DNA of 64,000 nt from Drosophila persimilis (GCF_003286085.1 NW_020825312.1:4588001-4652000), one strand, 5' to 3'; shown: positions 33,801 to 45,572, counted from the first letter of the stretch. Notes: generated from the sequence alone by a model not told the origin. Made by a program: numbers and translations.

Positions 33801-36081
33801 AGGTGGCCTGGAACTGATAGGAGAATTGGAGCTGAAACTTCAAGACATAAAGAAATTCTCAGTACAAACAGCGGGCGGCACTCCTCATAAAATACTGGGA
33901 CATGTGCCGACGGTAATGACGTATGGAGGCCAGAAGCAGACTATGGAGTTGTTCCTGTGTCCCTCGCTGAAACAACCGCTGTACCTAGGGGTCGATTTCT
34001 GGCGGAAGTTTGGTCTGGCTCCGCATATAGTAGGCCTAGAACGACACAAGGAATTAGCCGAAATTGATGCTGAGGTGCTGACTAGGAGTAGACCAACGGA
34101 ACCGCACGAGTTGACGCACACGCAGCAGACACGTCTGGACCAGGTGAAGAGCAACTTCAGGGCATTCGACACACATGGTTTGCGAAGAACGACGATCGAA
34201 AGGCACGAAATTCAATTAATCGAGGGAGCCGTACCCGTAAAGGAGCGATTCTACCCGGTATCTCCCGCGGTGCAAGAGCTGTTGTTTGCCGAGGTGGACG
34301 AAATGTTGCGTCTGGAGCCTGAAAGTCGGACGTACACAGCATTCACGGTGCCGGGCAGACCACTCTATCAATTTTAATCGATGCCCTTCGGGTTGAGCAA
34401 TGCAGCTCACCGGCTGTGTCGGTTGATGAATCGAGTAATTCCACAACGACTCCGAAGCCATGTCTTTGTATACTTAGACGATCTACTAGTTATTTCCCGG
34501 ACGTTTGAGGAGCATATACACCTGTTAGAGGAAGTGGCCAAGTGTCTCAAGGAGGCAAACCTGACAATTGGAAGAAAAAAATCGAAATTCGGCTATAAAT
34601 ATTTAAAGTATTTAGGGTACATCGTAGGCGACGGCGCACTTAGGACAGATCCGGAGAAAGTACAGGCGATCACCCAAATACCAATGCCAAGGAACGTGAG
34701 ACAAATCCGGAGGTTTTTGGAGACAGCTGGCTGGTATCGGCGGTTTATCCGAAATTTCTCGGCACTCTCGGCTCCTCTGACTGACTGTCTGAAAGGAAAT
34801 GGGCAATTTAAGCTGACGGAGGAGGCAGGAAAATCTTGCGATGAGCTCAAAAAAGCACTTACCAGCGCCCCCGTGCTACATCATGGATAAAGATCCAGTG
34901 TGATGCGAGTAACGTGGGGATTGGAGCAGTTCTCTTCCAGAGGTATGATGAAGGAGCAGAGCACCCGATCGCATTCTTTTCAGCGAAGCTAAGAGGGGCA
35001 CAGCTCAACTATAGCGTACCAGAGAAGGAGTGTCTGGCGGCGGTAAGAGCAATAGAGAAGTTCCGTGCATACGCAGAACTGATGCCATTCACGGTGATAA
35101 CAGATCACGCGAGTTTGCAGTGGCTCATGCGATTCAAAGCACTGGATGGGAGGCTAGCCAGGTGGTCGTTGGCTCTCCAGGCTTATGACTTCGAAATCGA
35201 GCACCGCAAAGGAAAGGAAAATATCGTCGCCGATATGCTGTCACGTCCCTTTTGGCGTTGACGCTATCGACTTCGTGGAGTTCGACACCACAGCCTTCGA
35301 GGATGAAGAATACCGAAGAAAAATCGAGTTGGTCCAGAGCGATGAGGATGAGTTCCCAGACCTGAAGGTGGAGGAAGGACTGCTGTTTAAGCGCACACAA
35401 TTTGGCCGGCCGGAATTAGAGGAGTTTTCGTGGAAGCTATGGATCCCGGAAGCCCTGACGAGCACACTGATCCAACAGGCTCTCGACAGCGATGTGGCAA
35501 TGCATGGAGGAATCGCGAGGACACTGGGACGGCTGCGACAGTTCTATTATTGGCCCCGGATGACCATGCAGGTGAAGGCATATGTGGCTGATTGTGACAC
35601 CTGCAAAGAAACAAAACATTCAACACAGGTTTACCGTCCACTCATGGGGGCCGAAACCAGAACGGAGAGGCCGATTCAAAAACTGTACCTGGATTTCCTG
35701 GGCCCATATCCGAGGACTCGAAGTGGCAATGTAGTCATACTAATAATCCTCGATCACATGTCCAGATATGTCTGGTTGAAGGCTTTGCCTAAGGCGACGT
35801 CTTCGGCCGTGATCCGATTCTCGCACGCCGAGGTCTTCGCGCAGTTTGGCGTGCCTGAAATAGTACACACCGATAATGGAAAGCAATTTGTGTCAGCTGA
35901 ATTCTCTCAATTCCTGGATAGGAGAAGCATAACGCACCTGAAGTCGGGGAACTATGAACCGCAGGCGAACGCGGCCGAACGAGTGAACCAGACAGTACTG
36001 GCAGCACAAAGGACGTACGCTAGTGAGGATCACACGCGCTGGGAACGATAGGCCAGGGTGGCAAAGAGGCGGATCATAACA
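30830..36081 (+). mobile_element. Broken Ty3/Gypsy LTR retrotransposon (fossil)
   Basis: Parts in order: an upstream LTR (about 30,830-31,127, start uncertain, ending ATAACA), then a primer-binding site starting TGGCGCCCAA at 31,129. An AT-rich leader follows. A gag-like region (about 32,030-33,430) comes next, then an aspartic protease region with LLDTGAS near 33,770. Reverse transcriptase with YLDDLL near 34,475 is followed by RNase H and the start of integrase (about 35,270-36,050). A 35-base tail identical to the upstream LTR end closes the element. There is no envelope. The element is broken, with roughly half a dozen breaks, and the downstream LTR is only a short remnant. The primer site is of the tRNA-Lys kind, which hints at the Osvaldo/Ulysses lineage; that placement is tentative. 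The identical tails and still-readable domains suggest a fairly recent insertion. Confidence 0.85.
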
Positions 36082-36799
36082 GTTTATTAGAATAAAACTA
36101 CAATAAAACATAAGACATGTGTTTTTAATGGGTTTTCGCGCAGAATACTTATACAAACACATACTCCATTCGGTTTATTAACACAGACATACATACATGC
36201 ATGCATGTATACATTTTTGTAAAAAAGCACCACACGAGAGCCATAATTTATTTGTTGATTAACTAAACAGATTTGCACTTCAAAAACCATCGTACGAAAA
36301 TATGATTTGTTCGGTTTTCGTTCCTTTTTTGGTTTTTTTATACCCTATTTACACTTGGGTTGAGTTATGGAGCTATTCAATAAGCATATGTATGTAGGCG
36401 TCTGGTGGTGTATAAAAGTTTGGTTATGATTGTATTTCTCGAATATTTTCGCCCCTGTTCTGCTTATCGTGCTAAACATCCACAACTAGCAACAGCAAAA
36501 ACTAGCGGATCAAACTTCTCATCAATGTATTTAAACATTTTAATAATATGGAAACACCCGCACGTTTAGGATAACAAATTCATGTCAGCATCAATTGCCA
36601 GTCAGCGTGACCTCTTCAACTGCGTATGCTTGCATATATTTGCAGAAGTGTAAGCAGCAGCAGCTTATATTGGCATACAAAAATAAATAAGATTTCGACT
36701 TCAAAAAAATGTAATTCTTTGTATTCAAAATACGCAAAAACAGGTGAAAGAGTCCTAAAGTACGTATTTAATGTTCGTTTTGTCTATTTTAAAAATGTT
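36082..36799. other. AT-rich gap right of the LTR element
   Basis: No supported gene. It probably includes the 3' UTR of the small minus-strand gene that ends at 36,800. Confidence 0.4.
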
Positions 36800-37051
36800 T
36801 CATTTTATTTTCTCCTCTTGGTCCTGTGGCTTCTCTTGACCCTTTGGTTCCCCTTGACCCTGTGGTTCCTCCTGTCCGTCCTCCAATGCCATGGGTTGCA
36901 GTGGCTGCAAGTCCTCCGGATCCACCACTAGTGAACGACTTGTGGTGGTCACAGCATCTAACATTCTTTGGGTCAGATATATGCGCCGATTGACTTGATT
37001 CTCAATTTCACTCGACATAATGGTCAATAAGCCATCAAAAGTTTTGTCCAT
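36800..37051 (-). CDS. Small acidic protein, unrecognised
   Basis: A single coding exon of 83 aa. The N-terminal half is helical (MDKTFDGLLTIMSSEIENQ, then RRIYLTQRMLDAV). The C-terminal half is a Gln/Glu/Pro/Gly/Lys low-complexity tail of GQGEPKGQEKPQ type. The ATG lies six bases after an acceptor (TATTTCCCGCAG). A donor AAG|GTTTGTAC about 65 bases further upstream gives a normal small 5' UTR intron. DRE-like sites at about 37,299 and 37,344 fit a broadly active promoter near 37.2-37.3 kb. The splice and promoter context is why I accept it as a gene. I do not recognise the family and assign no function. Confidence 0.5.
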   Translation of the reverse strand: MDKTFDGLLTIMSSEIENQVNRRIYLTQRMLDAVTTTSRSLVVDPEDLQPLQPMALEDGQEEPQGQGEPKGQEKPQDQEEKIK

Positions 37052-37259
37052 ATTTCCTGCGGGAAATAGCCAAAGGTATAAATAAAATAGTATCGTAATC
37101 TATAATTTACAGTACAAACCTTCTGCTTATGGACTTCTAATAACAATTAACAGGTTTTTTCTCGTTTGAATGAACGTTTTCTCTGTAAATTTCCTTTTTT
37201 GATTTCAGGCGCATCAGAGACACGATAAATTCACTTCACACGACTTTTCGATCAAATAA

Positions 37260-38385
37260 CGGATGACGTCGGGTTTCTTTCAATGGAGGTGTGAAACCAT
37301 CGATAGTGGCGCAATCAATAGATTGGAATGCTTGGATTCCAAAAATCGATACTATCGTCGTAGGAAATAGTTCATTTTAAAAAGGCTATTATAATTTCAA
37401 GCGAAGTTAAATAACGATTCTTCAAAATTAAACATCAGTCTAAAAATATAATAATTCATAGTTTTAAATTATTTACTAAAATTCTGTTTCAAATTCTACG
37501 TCATAATTGGTAATCCACCAATTTTTGGCTTAAGACCGTACATGCCCCTCGAAAATAATTTGACCAGCTTTAAAAAACCAGCACAACTTTATCAGGCATC
37601 AGTGATGGATTTTTTACACATGATTATGATGCATTCATTTACATATATCAGATTTTCAGAAATGGAGAGTAAAATGGTACGATCCATTTTCTTAATCTTG
37701 ATGCATTGCTGTTGGCTCATATCGATAGCTGACATATTGATAAGAGTATGAACTAAATAGCGCTTAAAAAAATAAGCAAAACCAAAATAATAAAAATTCA
37801 GTACTTCGGCTATTACAATTTGAAGCTCACTATTACTAATATCGATAGGTTCTGAGCCGATTATAATTATGGTAAGGAATATATCATAGGCTTTCACCAG
37901 CACTCAGAACATGATAGATGTCATAATGACATGATTCATTAAATCTTGAGTATATTTACAACTTTAACTGATTGTATGGTTGCTTTTCCCATCCATTAAC
38001 TTGATACGTTGTAGATCTCAGTCTAACTTAAACTCATTGACTGAAATATTCAAACAACAAACAACCTTGGCGCCATGTCGTGGTATTTGGAACTATCGCC
38101 ATAACTATTGGAACTATTGTCAATTATATTAAATTATATTCCTCATTAAATTATTATCAATATGCTCTGCGCTTTAACACTCATATGTCGACTGTCATAT
38201 GTAGCATGTATATTTTTTTTTGGATGAATAAATATTAATCATTGATTAATATACTTGGCACGATATCCATAACGCGATACTGGCCGCTTGCTGGGCTCAT
38301 CCCTAGTGAGTATACATCTGACTAAGTTTCCATCGCTAGAAAAATTCGCTGTGGAACTTGCAAAAAAATACGTATTGATGAAAAA
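37260..38385. other. Intergenic region upstream of Tdrd3 with DREs
   Basis: Two perfect TATCGATA sites lie at 37,720-37,727 and 37,840-37,847. Near matches at about 37,299 and 37,344 lie beside the start of the minus-strand small gene. DRE is bound by DREF in housekeeping promoters. I see no supported gene between the small gene and Tdrd3. Confidence 0.5.
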
Positions 38386-41118
38386 ATGGAACTAGCCAGG
38401 AAATTGCGAGAAAGCGGCTGGTAAGTGAAGCATAAACATCTCGAAATCGATTGCCACTAACAGCTCACACAGGCACCTAACGGACGAGGGCATCAAGACT
38501 CTGACCGCCGCTGTCGGGGGTGAGGACACACGCAAAATTATTGATGAGGCACTGAACGTGAGTAAGTGGGCGGACCGGCTGGCAGGCGTCTAATAGCTGT
38601 TCTTATTGATTTCAGCGCGATATCCGCGATATTGGCGGTGGAGCTCTGCCAGTTAAGCGCGAGGATGCCCCTATCTCCGGCCGCATTGTCCTGCAGGTTC
38701 AGCGGGTTCGCAATATCGCGGCCCCCAAATCCAACGAAGAATCAAAGGCGGCGCCACGCCTCTTGCAACTGGACTTGAGCGATGGCCAGAATAGCATACA
38801 GGGCCTGGAGTTGGAGTCGGTGCCGGCGCTCAATCTGAACGTGGCCCCAGGCTCAAAGATCTACTTCAAGGCGGAGAAGCTGCAACTAATGCAGGGATTC
38901 CTGCTTCTGCGCCCAAACGAGCTGCAACTGCTGGGCGGTCGCGTTGATGCAATGTACGAGAAGTGGGATCTGGCCCGCACCATGCTCAAATATGCCCGCA
39001 GCGGGCGCCCGTTGAACGGGACGTCTGTGCCGCCCCCCTGGGTGGCCTTTGGCAAGAAATTCGACTCGACGGCCGACCGCAACTTCAGGAGCCACGCCTT
39101 GGCCGACAAGGATAAGCCGGCCAGAGAGAACGACGAGTTTAATGCCATGCGCAACGAGGCCATTGCCGTGGCCACCAAAGCCGGTGGCAAGAAGGTTTTT
39201 GGTGGAGGCGGCCAGAACATCGTGGACCACAATATCAAGAAGATTCTTGACAAGGGGTTCTCCGAGGAGGAGGCCAGAAACGCTCTGCACGTCACCCGCA
39301 ACAATCTGGAGCGGGCTCTGTTCAACCTCAAGCGCCGCAAAGAATCCGGCGGCGGGCCCATCGAAATGGATGTGCGGCCGGGCCGCAGTGATAGGCACGG
39401 CAGAGAGGGCAAACGAGGTGCCAGCAGCAAGGATGAAGCCGAGGCACCCAAGCCAGCAGCCAATGCCACACTCTTCGATTTTCTCACCACCAAACTGCCC
39501 GCAACGGAGGCAGGAACAAGCGTCACCGCCACTGCCACCGAATCCGCCTCCGCTGTCGCATCCACTGCCAACAGTTCAGTATTTAAGCAATATGGCCCTC
39601 GATTTGGGGAATCTTCATCGGCTAACAAATTTTCAGATCGTTCTCGCTTCGAGAACAATGTCTCGAGCAGCTTTGCCGCCAATCGTGGCGGTTACTCTGG
39701 CCCAGGGCGTGGCGGAGCCCGTAATCGAGGCGGTGGTCGAGATGAACGTCCGCCCAGAGAAGAGCGGCCACCACGAGATGAGCGTCCACGTCGGGAGGAG
39801 CGCCCTCCTAGAGACGAGCGTCCACCGCGGGATCGTGGAGGTGCATTCAATGAGCGCGGCAGTGCGCGCAACAAGCCAGAATCGGCTCCAATCAAAAATT
39901 CCAATCGCAATGGCCCAGAAAATCCGCCAATTAAAAGCAATTCAGAGTTCAAAACTGAGCACGAGGCTTCGATTTCGAATGCCAAGGACCAATCGGCCAA
40001 CAGACGCGGTAGCGAGCGTCGCGGAGGAGGAGGAGGCGGCGGCGGCTCAGTCCGTGTTGAGAATGGCACTGGCAACAGACGCCGGCCGCAGCAGGCAAGC
40101 AGTTCGGGAGTTGGAGCCGGAACCGGAGCCGGAGCAGCCAAGCCAGACCCTAAGCAGCAGAACAATTCGGGCGATGACTTCAATGCGCGCCTGAACAAAG
40201 TCACCGAGGATACTGCAAATCTTAAAGTGAGTGCCCCCAAGCGAGAGAGTCAACCGCGCCGTCAGCGAGGCCAGGGGCAGTCAAACCGCCAGTCAACGGA
40301 GCCTCCACAGACAGCACAGTCTTCACAGCCCTCGCAGAAGTCGGAAAAGGCACCGCAGACTCAGAGACAGCAGCATCAGAACCATCAACCCCATTATAAT
40401 CCATTCAAGCAATCAATTGCCAACTACAGTCAATTGCCCAACGGCTACACATATGATCCCAGCAAGATAATGGGTTTCCAGAGCAAGGAGACGAACGAAT
40501 TCGCAATGAGCCTGCTAAAGAGTCAGGGCACAGGAGCTACGGCTGTTTCAGCTGCTCCGGCTGCTTCGGCTTCTTCAGCTGGAGCAGCGGGGTCGAAGAC
40601 AGTCAAAGATGTTCTGCAAGGGGCCAGTCAGCCGTCTCCACCGTCGCTCTATGCCGGCATCAATCCTCAGCCAAGGGCAGTGACTCCTGCAGCGGCAGCC
40701 CAGCAGTTTGGAATGTTGCCCGGTGATGGGTGGATGTGGCAGAAGGGCGATTTGTGCATGGCCAAGTACTGGGATGATGGACGCGTAAGTTTCAAACAAT
40801 TCCTATATTTGGTGACGACCCCCACTAATTTGTGCAACATTTGTTCCTTCCCTTCCCCAATTCCGACAGTATTATGAGGCTGAGATAACGGGTGTCACGG
40901 AGAAAACTTGTGTGGTCTTCTTTATGGGCTATGGAAACCACGAGGAGGTCCTCAACGGTGACATTCTCCCCATCACTGATGCCCAGAACAGGCCCCTGAG
41001 CAATGTGCAGCATTGTGCACCGCCGCCGCCACTGCAGCAGCAGCACTCGCGCTACCGCAGCGATCGCCAGGCCCAGCAACAACAGGTATATGTGCCGCCG
41101 CACAAAAGAGAGCATTGA
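38386..41118 (+). CDS. Tdrd3: Tudor-domain protein TDRD3 orthologue
   Basis: TDRD3 proteins tie topoisomerase 3-beta to FMRP and translating mRNPs and bind asymmetric dimethyl-arginine. Four coding exons: 38386-38420, 38473-38557, 38616-40784 and 40870-41118, giving 845 aa. The N-terminus (KLRESGW, HLTDEGI) and the OB-fold (GRIVLQVQRVRNIAAPK, GFLLLRPNELQLLGGRVD) match human TDRD3, the Top3b-binding part. A UBA domain follows at about 240-285 (GFSEEEARNALHVTRNNLE). An Arg/Pro repeat (RPPRDE units, about 413-450) and Gly-Arg and Gln-rich linkers come next. The Tudor domain lies at about 748-800, split by the last intron, with KYWDDGR, YYEAEI and FFMGYGNHEEV. The C-terminus VYVPPHKREH resembles the EJC-binding motif of TDRD3. 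AATAAA follows at 41,161. All landmark domains are present and in order. Confidence 0.93.
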
Positions 41119-41160
41119 GACAGCCTTTGTATACACTTATAAATCCATTAAAATTTTTCG

Positions 41161-41166
41161 AATAAA
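41161..41166 (+). terminator. Poly(A) signal of Tdrd3
   Basis: AATAAA 43 bases after the Tdrd3 stop codon, leaving a very short 3' UTR before the NHP2 promoter. Confidence 0.7.
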
Positions 41167-41240
41167 CAACTTTACAGTGTATTCAAGCTATTTACTTCGT
41201 TCCTATCGAGGCTCCACTGTGGCTGGTATTAATAGTACTA

Positions 41241-41446
41241 TATCGATAGTATCGATAGACGAACTGCTTTCTTCGATTTGATTATTGGCTCTCAAACATT
41301 CAATTTGTATGGGCCAAGCCAGAAACAGTATAGAAACATTTTTGTTAATTCTCGCTCTACCGAATTGTCCTTCCCTGCACTATTTATCCCAATGGATTGT
41401 CACTCATTCACTTTCAAACTTGTGCGGGCAGTCGATAGTATCGATA
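41241..41446 (+). promoter_or_regulatory. Three DREs upstream of NHP2
   Basis: Perfect TATCGATA palindromes lie at 41,241-41,248, 41,250-41,257 and 41,439-41,446. The first two are spaced by a single base. DREF sites of this kind are typical of fly housekeeping and growth promoters, which suits a snoRNP gene. Confidence 0.75.
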
Positions 41447-41471
41447 TACTTTTGTTCACATCTTTCATCTT

Positions 41472-41522
41472 TTCGTCAGTATATTTACAGTATATTTTTT
41501 AAATGAGACGGTATATTTCTGA
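41472..41522 (+). promoter_or_regulatory. GGTATATTT promoter element of NHP2
   Basis: TCGTCAGTATATTTACAG, then TATATTTTTTAAATGAGACG and GGTATATTTCTGAGG. It is the reverse complement of the bmm and mop copies, as expected because NHP2 is on the plus strand. The start codon is 106 bases downstream. Confidence 0.65.
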
Positions 41523-41627
41523 GGATTGAAACCAACACTGATACCAACACTGATACTAACGCTGATATCAACACGTGCTTCGGTTCGGCTGCTTTGAATT
41601 AAATCAAATTTGTTTAACAAAAAGATT

Positions 41628-42170
41628 ATGATGAAGGTGAAAGTAGAGCGCTCTAGTGATCCCAATGAATCCGTCCAGATCAGCGGAGACGTGACCATCA
41701 AGGAGGAGGAGACGTACGACGACAAACTGCTGTTTGTGAATGCCATAGCCAAGCCCATGGCGGGCAAGAAGCTCGCCAAGAAGTGCTATAAACTGGTCAA
41801 GAAAGCCATGAAACACAAGACCTATCTGCGAAATGGTCTTAAGGATGTGCAGACCCGTTTGCGAAAAGGAGAGACTGGGTTAGTATGAGTAATGAGCATG
41901 GGAAAAGTGAAGACCCTCATCTTCTTCCTCCTCCACAGCATTTGCATCTTTGCTGGCGATGTGACACCTGTGGACATCATGTGCCATCTGCCTGCCGTCT
42001 GCGAGGAGAAGGGCATTCCCTATGCCTACACCCCAAGTCGTGCAGACCTGGGTGCTGCCATGGGCGTCAAGCGGGGAACAGTTGCGCTGCTCATCCGCCA
42101 AAACGACGACTACAAGGATCTGTACGACGAGGTCAAGGAGGAGTTGTCCGGCCTGAATGTCCCCATCTAA
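41628..42170 (+). CDS. NHP2: H/ACA snoRNP protein Nhp2
   Basis: Nhp2 is a core protein of H/ACA ribonucleoprotein particles, which guide pseudouridylation of rRNA and snRNA in the nucleolus. Two coding exons, 41628-41878 and 41939-42170, join in frame at Gly (GAGACTGG|GTTAGT..CAG|C), giving 160 aa. The L7Ae/Nhp2 RNA-binding domain covers about residues 38-140. It includes [30 protein letters not shown] and [13 protein letters not shown], all near identical to the fly and yeast family. The acidic and Lys-rich N-terminus has VTIKEEE. The start is the first of two adjacent ATGs; an upstream TTG in frame is not needed. AATAAA lies at 42,226. The promoter has three DREs and the GGTATATTT element. 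Confidence 0.95.
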
Positions 42171-42225
42171 GCCTTTAGGATTAAGTCTTGTATCACCTTT
42201 AGAATCTAGTTAAGCTTTATAAACT

Positions 42226-42231
42226 AATAAA
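42226..42231 (+). terminator. Poly(A) signal of NHP2
   Basis: AATAAA 56 bases after the stop codon. The convergent Helz transcript must end a short way beyond it. Confidence 0.7.
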
Positions 42232-42239
42232 GGTCAGGC

Positions 42240-44286
42240 TCCCCTTCCCATTTGGGAGGTCTTGCTGCTGCCAAATAAATCCAAACATTCGAGTTTTTTT
42301 TTCTTTTTTTGCTGTCCCTTGGGGATCTTTTTTTGTTTTTTTGTGTTTTTTTTTGTAATTTTGTTCAAAAGAATTTTCAGCGTAGCTGATTTCATATAAA
42401 TTTGTGTACATATACAATACAGTTGAGAGGGGAGGGGGGCTATTTAGTTAATAATGTCTCGTTTTTTGTTTGTTTGTCGTGCGAAATGAGTTGTTGTGGC
42501 TTGTCGGGTGTTTAGTTAGGATGCGTCTAAATTTACATAAAATGTAACACTAAATGTCGTGTGTGTGTGTGTGTGTGTGTGTGTATTCGTTTGCAATGTA
42601 TTTATTATCTAGAATTTCGTTTAACAAATGACGTGAGTGAGTGTGTGGGTGGGGAGAGGGGTTGGGTTGGGGGGTTGGTTGGATTATTAAAAGTACAATT
42701 ATCTGTATATTAAATGTAAATTTCGCTTTCTTCTGTTGCTACTCTCGTACGTGTTACATTGATTAAATAATTACAGTTATATATATATATATATTATATA
42801 TGCTTGTATATATGTGTGTATGCTTGCTATCGAAGTCGCTAGCCAAATACTACGATAAAACAAGGATCGATCGAAACGGGTCTAAACTAGTACGGGACAG
42901 GGCGTGAGCGGGGATTCAGCATTCAGCAGAATACGATCGCCGGGCGGCAGTCGCTCGGTCTGGGTCGGGGCTGGGGCTGGGGTCGGGATCGGAGTCGTAA
43001 CAGTAATGTAATTAAAACACACTTCAGAAATTTAGGATTGCCCAAGGAACAAATAACTCGTGCACAACTTTATGTATATATGTATGTATATATATTAATG
43101 GTTTTTTTTTTGCCTTTTTTTTTAGTTTTGTTTTCCGTACACAAACATTTCAATATCCCTTTTAGCCACTTAATATATAAATATATATGCATGTTTGTAT
43201 ATATATATAAGTATATATTCTGAAGTACAATTAAGGATAATAAGTTGTGTATTTTTGAGTGCATGACAAAATTTCATTTTTTTGTTTTAATGGTTTTTTG
43301 TTTTTGTTTTTGTAGTTGTAGTTGTTAATAATGTTTTTGAATAGTCAACTGCTGTACAAAATTGAAAGCTTTACATTGTATAACCGAGAACTAAGGGTAT
43401 AATAATATAGTAGAGAAAGACCAAAGGTTTACGTAGCATATGGACTACGGACTAAAGATAGAAAAAAATGTACAATACAAATTTTCTTGGATTACCTTAG
43501 ATCTAAAGCTAACTACTCGTATGCATCCTGCATTTAATAGTTATTACATAATTAATCTTTTTTTTGTTTTTATTTTTTTTGCATTTTTTCGTATATTTCT
43601 TTGTTTTTTTTTTGTAAGGTTTTTTTTTGTTTCTTCTAGTTTTTTTTCGTTTCAAGAGTCTAATCGATAAGGTTTTTTGTGTTCATTTTTTATGTGTTTT
43701 TTTGTTTTTTGTTTTTTGTAAGGCTGCTCAGAGCAACCCTTTGGATGCTGCGAGCCGATAAATGGCGCCTGTGGCGTACTTGGAGGGGACTATCGGGATC
43801 TGGGTCTGGGTCTGGATCGGGATCGGTATCGGGATCGGACCGGACCGGAATCAATACGAACAACATCCTGCTGCGGCATTTGGGACGAGCTTTAGTAACC
43901 ACTAAACATTAACTAAATAGGTTTGTATATTATTAATTAATCATAATAATTCACACGCTCAACTTATGGCTATCGTAAAAAAAATAATTTGCAATTAAAA
44001 TGAAAGCAAAATAAGGATAGGGGCAACTATAATTAACAAGCAGTTCTTTTTCTATATTTTCTCTTTCCTTCATTTATCGTTTTCGTTTCCGTTTTTGTTT
44101 TTTCCTTTTCCCTCTTTTTTTTGGGGGGGCATTTTTACGTTTTTTTTTTTTGTTCTCAGCTAAGAATTTTGCAATTTTTTTCTTTGTTAATTTTCTCTTT
44201 TTTTTTAGTTTTTATTTTTGTTTTTTTTGTTGTTTTATTTTAAGACCCTTTGATGCCACAACAGGAGGTCGTCCGCTGTCCGTGCC
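42240..44286 (-). other. Helz 3' UTR region
   Basis: No gene in either strand. On the Helz sense strand the region is A-rich, with many poly-A tracts (seen as T-runs between 43,560 and 44,240). It also holds a TG microsatellite at about 42,558-42,583 and GGATCG-type hexamer repeats at about 42,955-42,990 and 43,797-43,850. Several reverse AATAAA words occur, for example near 42,600, so the 3' end cannot be fixed. Confidence 0.5.
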
Positions 44287-45539
44287 TCACTGAAAATAGT
44301 TGTAGAATCCGGTTGTGGCCTGGCCCAGTTCCCGTATGGCCGCGAACGGATCCTTCTCCAGCTCGCCGCCCGCCTGCGAGGATTTGGCCGCCGGGGCGGG
44401 CTGCGACTGCGACTGCGCCTGTGACTGTGACTGGGCCTGCCCCTGCCCTTGATTCTGATTCTGGCCCTGTCCTTGGCCTTGACCCGCTCCACCAGCCGAC
44501 GATGCCGCCTGTGGGCCCTGACTCAACACCGCCGCATAGGTGGTGGCCGCGGAAGAGGCCTGCTGATGCTGCTGGTGCTGATGGTGGTGATTGTTGGCCT
44601 CCGAGTGTGGCACTGGCAGCGGCATCGACTGGAACAGGTCCATTTCGTGGCCGCTCTTTAGCGCACTGAAATTGTTGTACAGCAGGCCCTGCACATGGTC
44701 GGACGACTTCACAGAGTGATCCGCCACGGCGTTGTTGGCGTGGAACAGGGCCTCAATCAGATTGGTGCCCGTGTCCAGGCCGGGCATGTTGTTGTAGCTG
44801 TTCCCGATGCCATGGCCAATGCCAATGCCAATGCCATTGCCGGTCAGGGCCTGGCGTCGATAGAGCGGCACCGAGTTCCCATTGCTCAGCAGGCCATTGG
44901 TGCCGGGAACTCCAGCCACTCCCACGCCCACTCCAGCGCCCACTCCAGCGTTGTTCGGTCCCACGTTGTTGTGCATGTTCATTGGGTTGTTGTAGGGCTT
45001 GTCGTTGAGCAGAGGATTGACAGCTGGTGGAAAACAGAAAGCGAAAGGTTACAAACGGAACAAAATCAAGGAATCAATAGCATTGGAAAGTCATCTAATA
45101 TCTATATGCCCATGCGACACCCGTCTATCGTCTAGCAAGCATCTCCAGTCTCTTGTAGCTTGTGCTACACCATCGGATACCTGCGATACCTTCCATCCAT
45201 CAATGATGGCCACATTCGGGGCCTGCAAACCTTTTTTGCGGAAGTCCACAATCTTAAATCGAACCTAACGCAACATTCATGCTTTGCCGGGCCTCAATCG
45301 GCTACAATCGACACCTCACCCGAGCCCCCTTACCCATAAAGTTGGAGTTGTTGGCGCTGCTATTGGGCGGAGGCTGATGTGGTCCAGGTCCAGGGCCTGG
45401 TCCCGGTCCTGGCCCTCCTCCCTGTGGCGGCCCACCAGCTAGATGCCCGGCATACAGACCCGGTCCAGGGCCAGGCGGTATCTTCGCCTGCTGCTGCTGT
45501 TGTTGCTGCTGCTGCTGCATGATGGCAAAGAGGCGACTC

Positions 45540-45572
<33 letters not shown>

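Noticed and set aside
37592-37903. Minus-strand frame of 103 codons between the small gene and Tdrd3
   Set aside because: It looks protein-like in places, but it covers two perfect DREs and AT-rich sequence, with no splice sites or domain. A promoter region is more likely.
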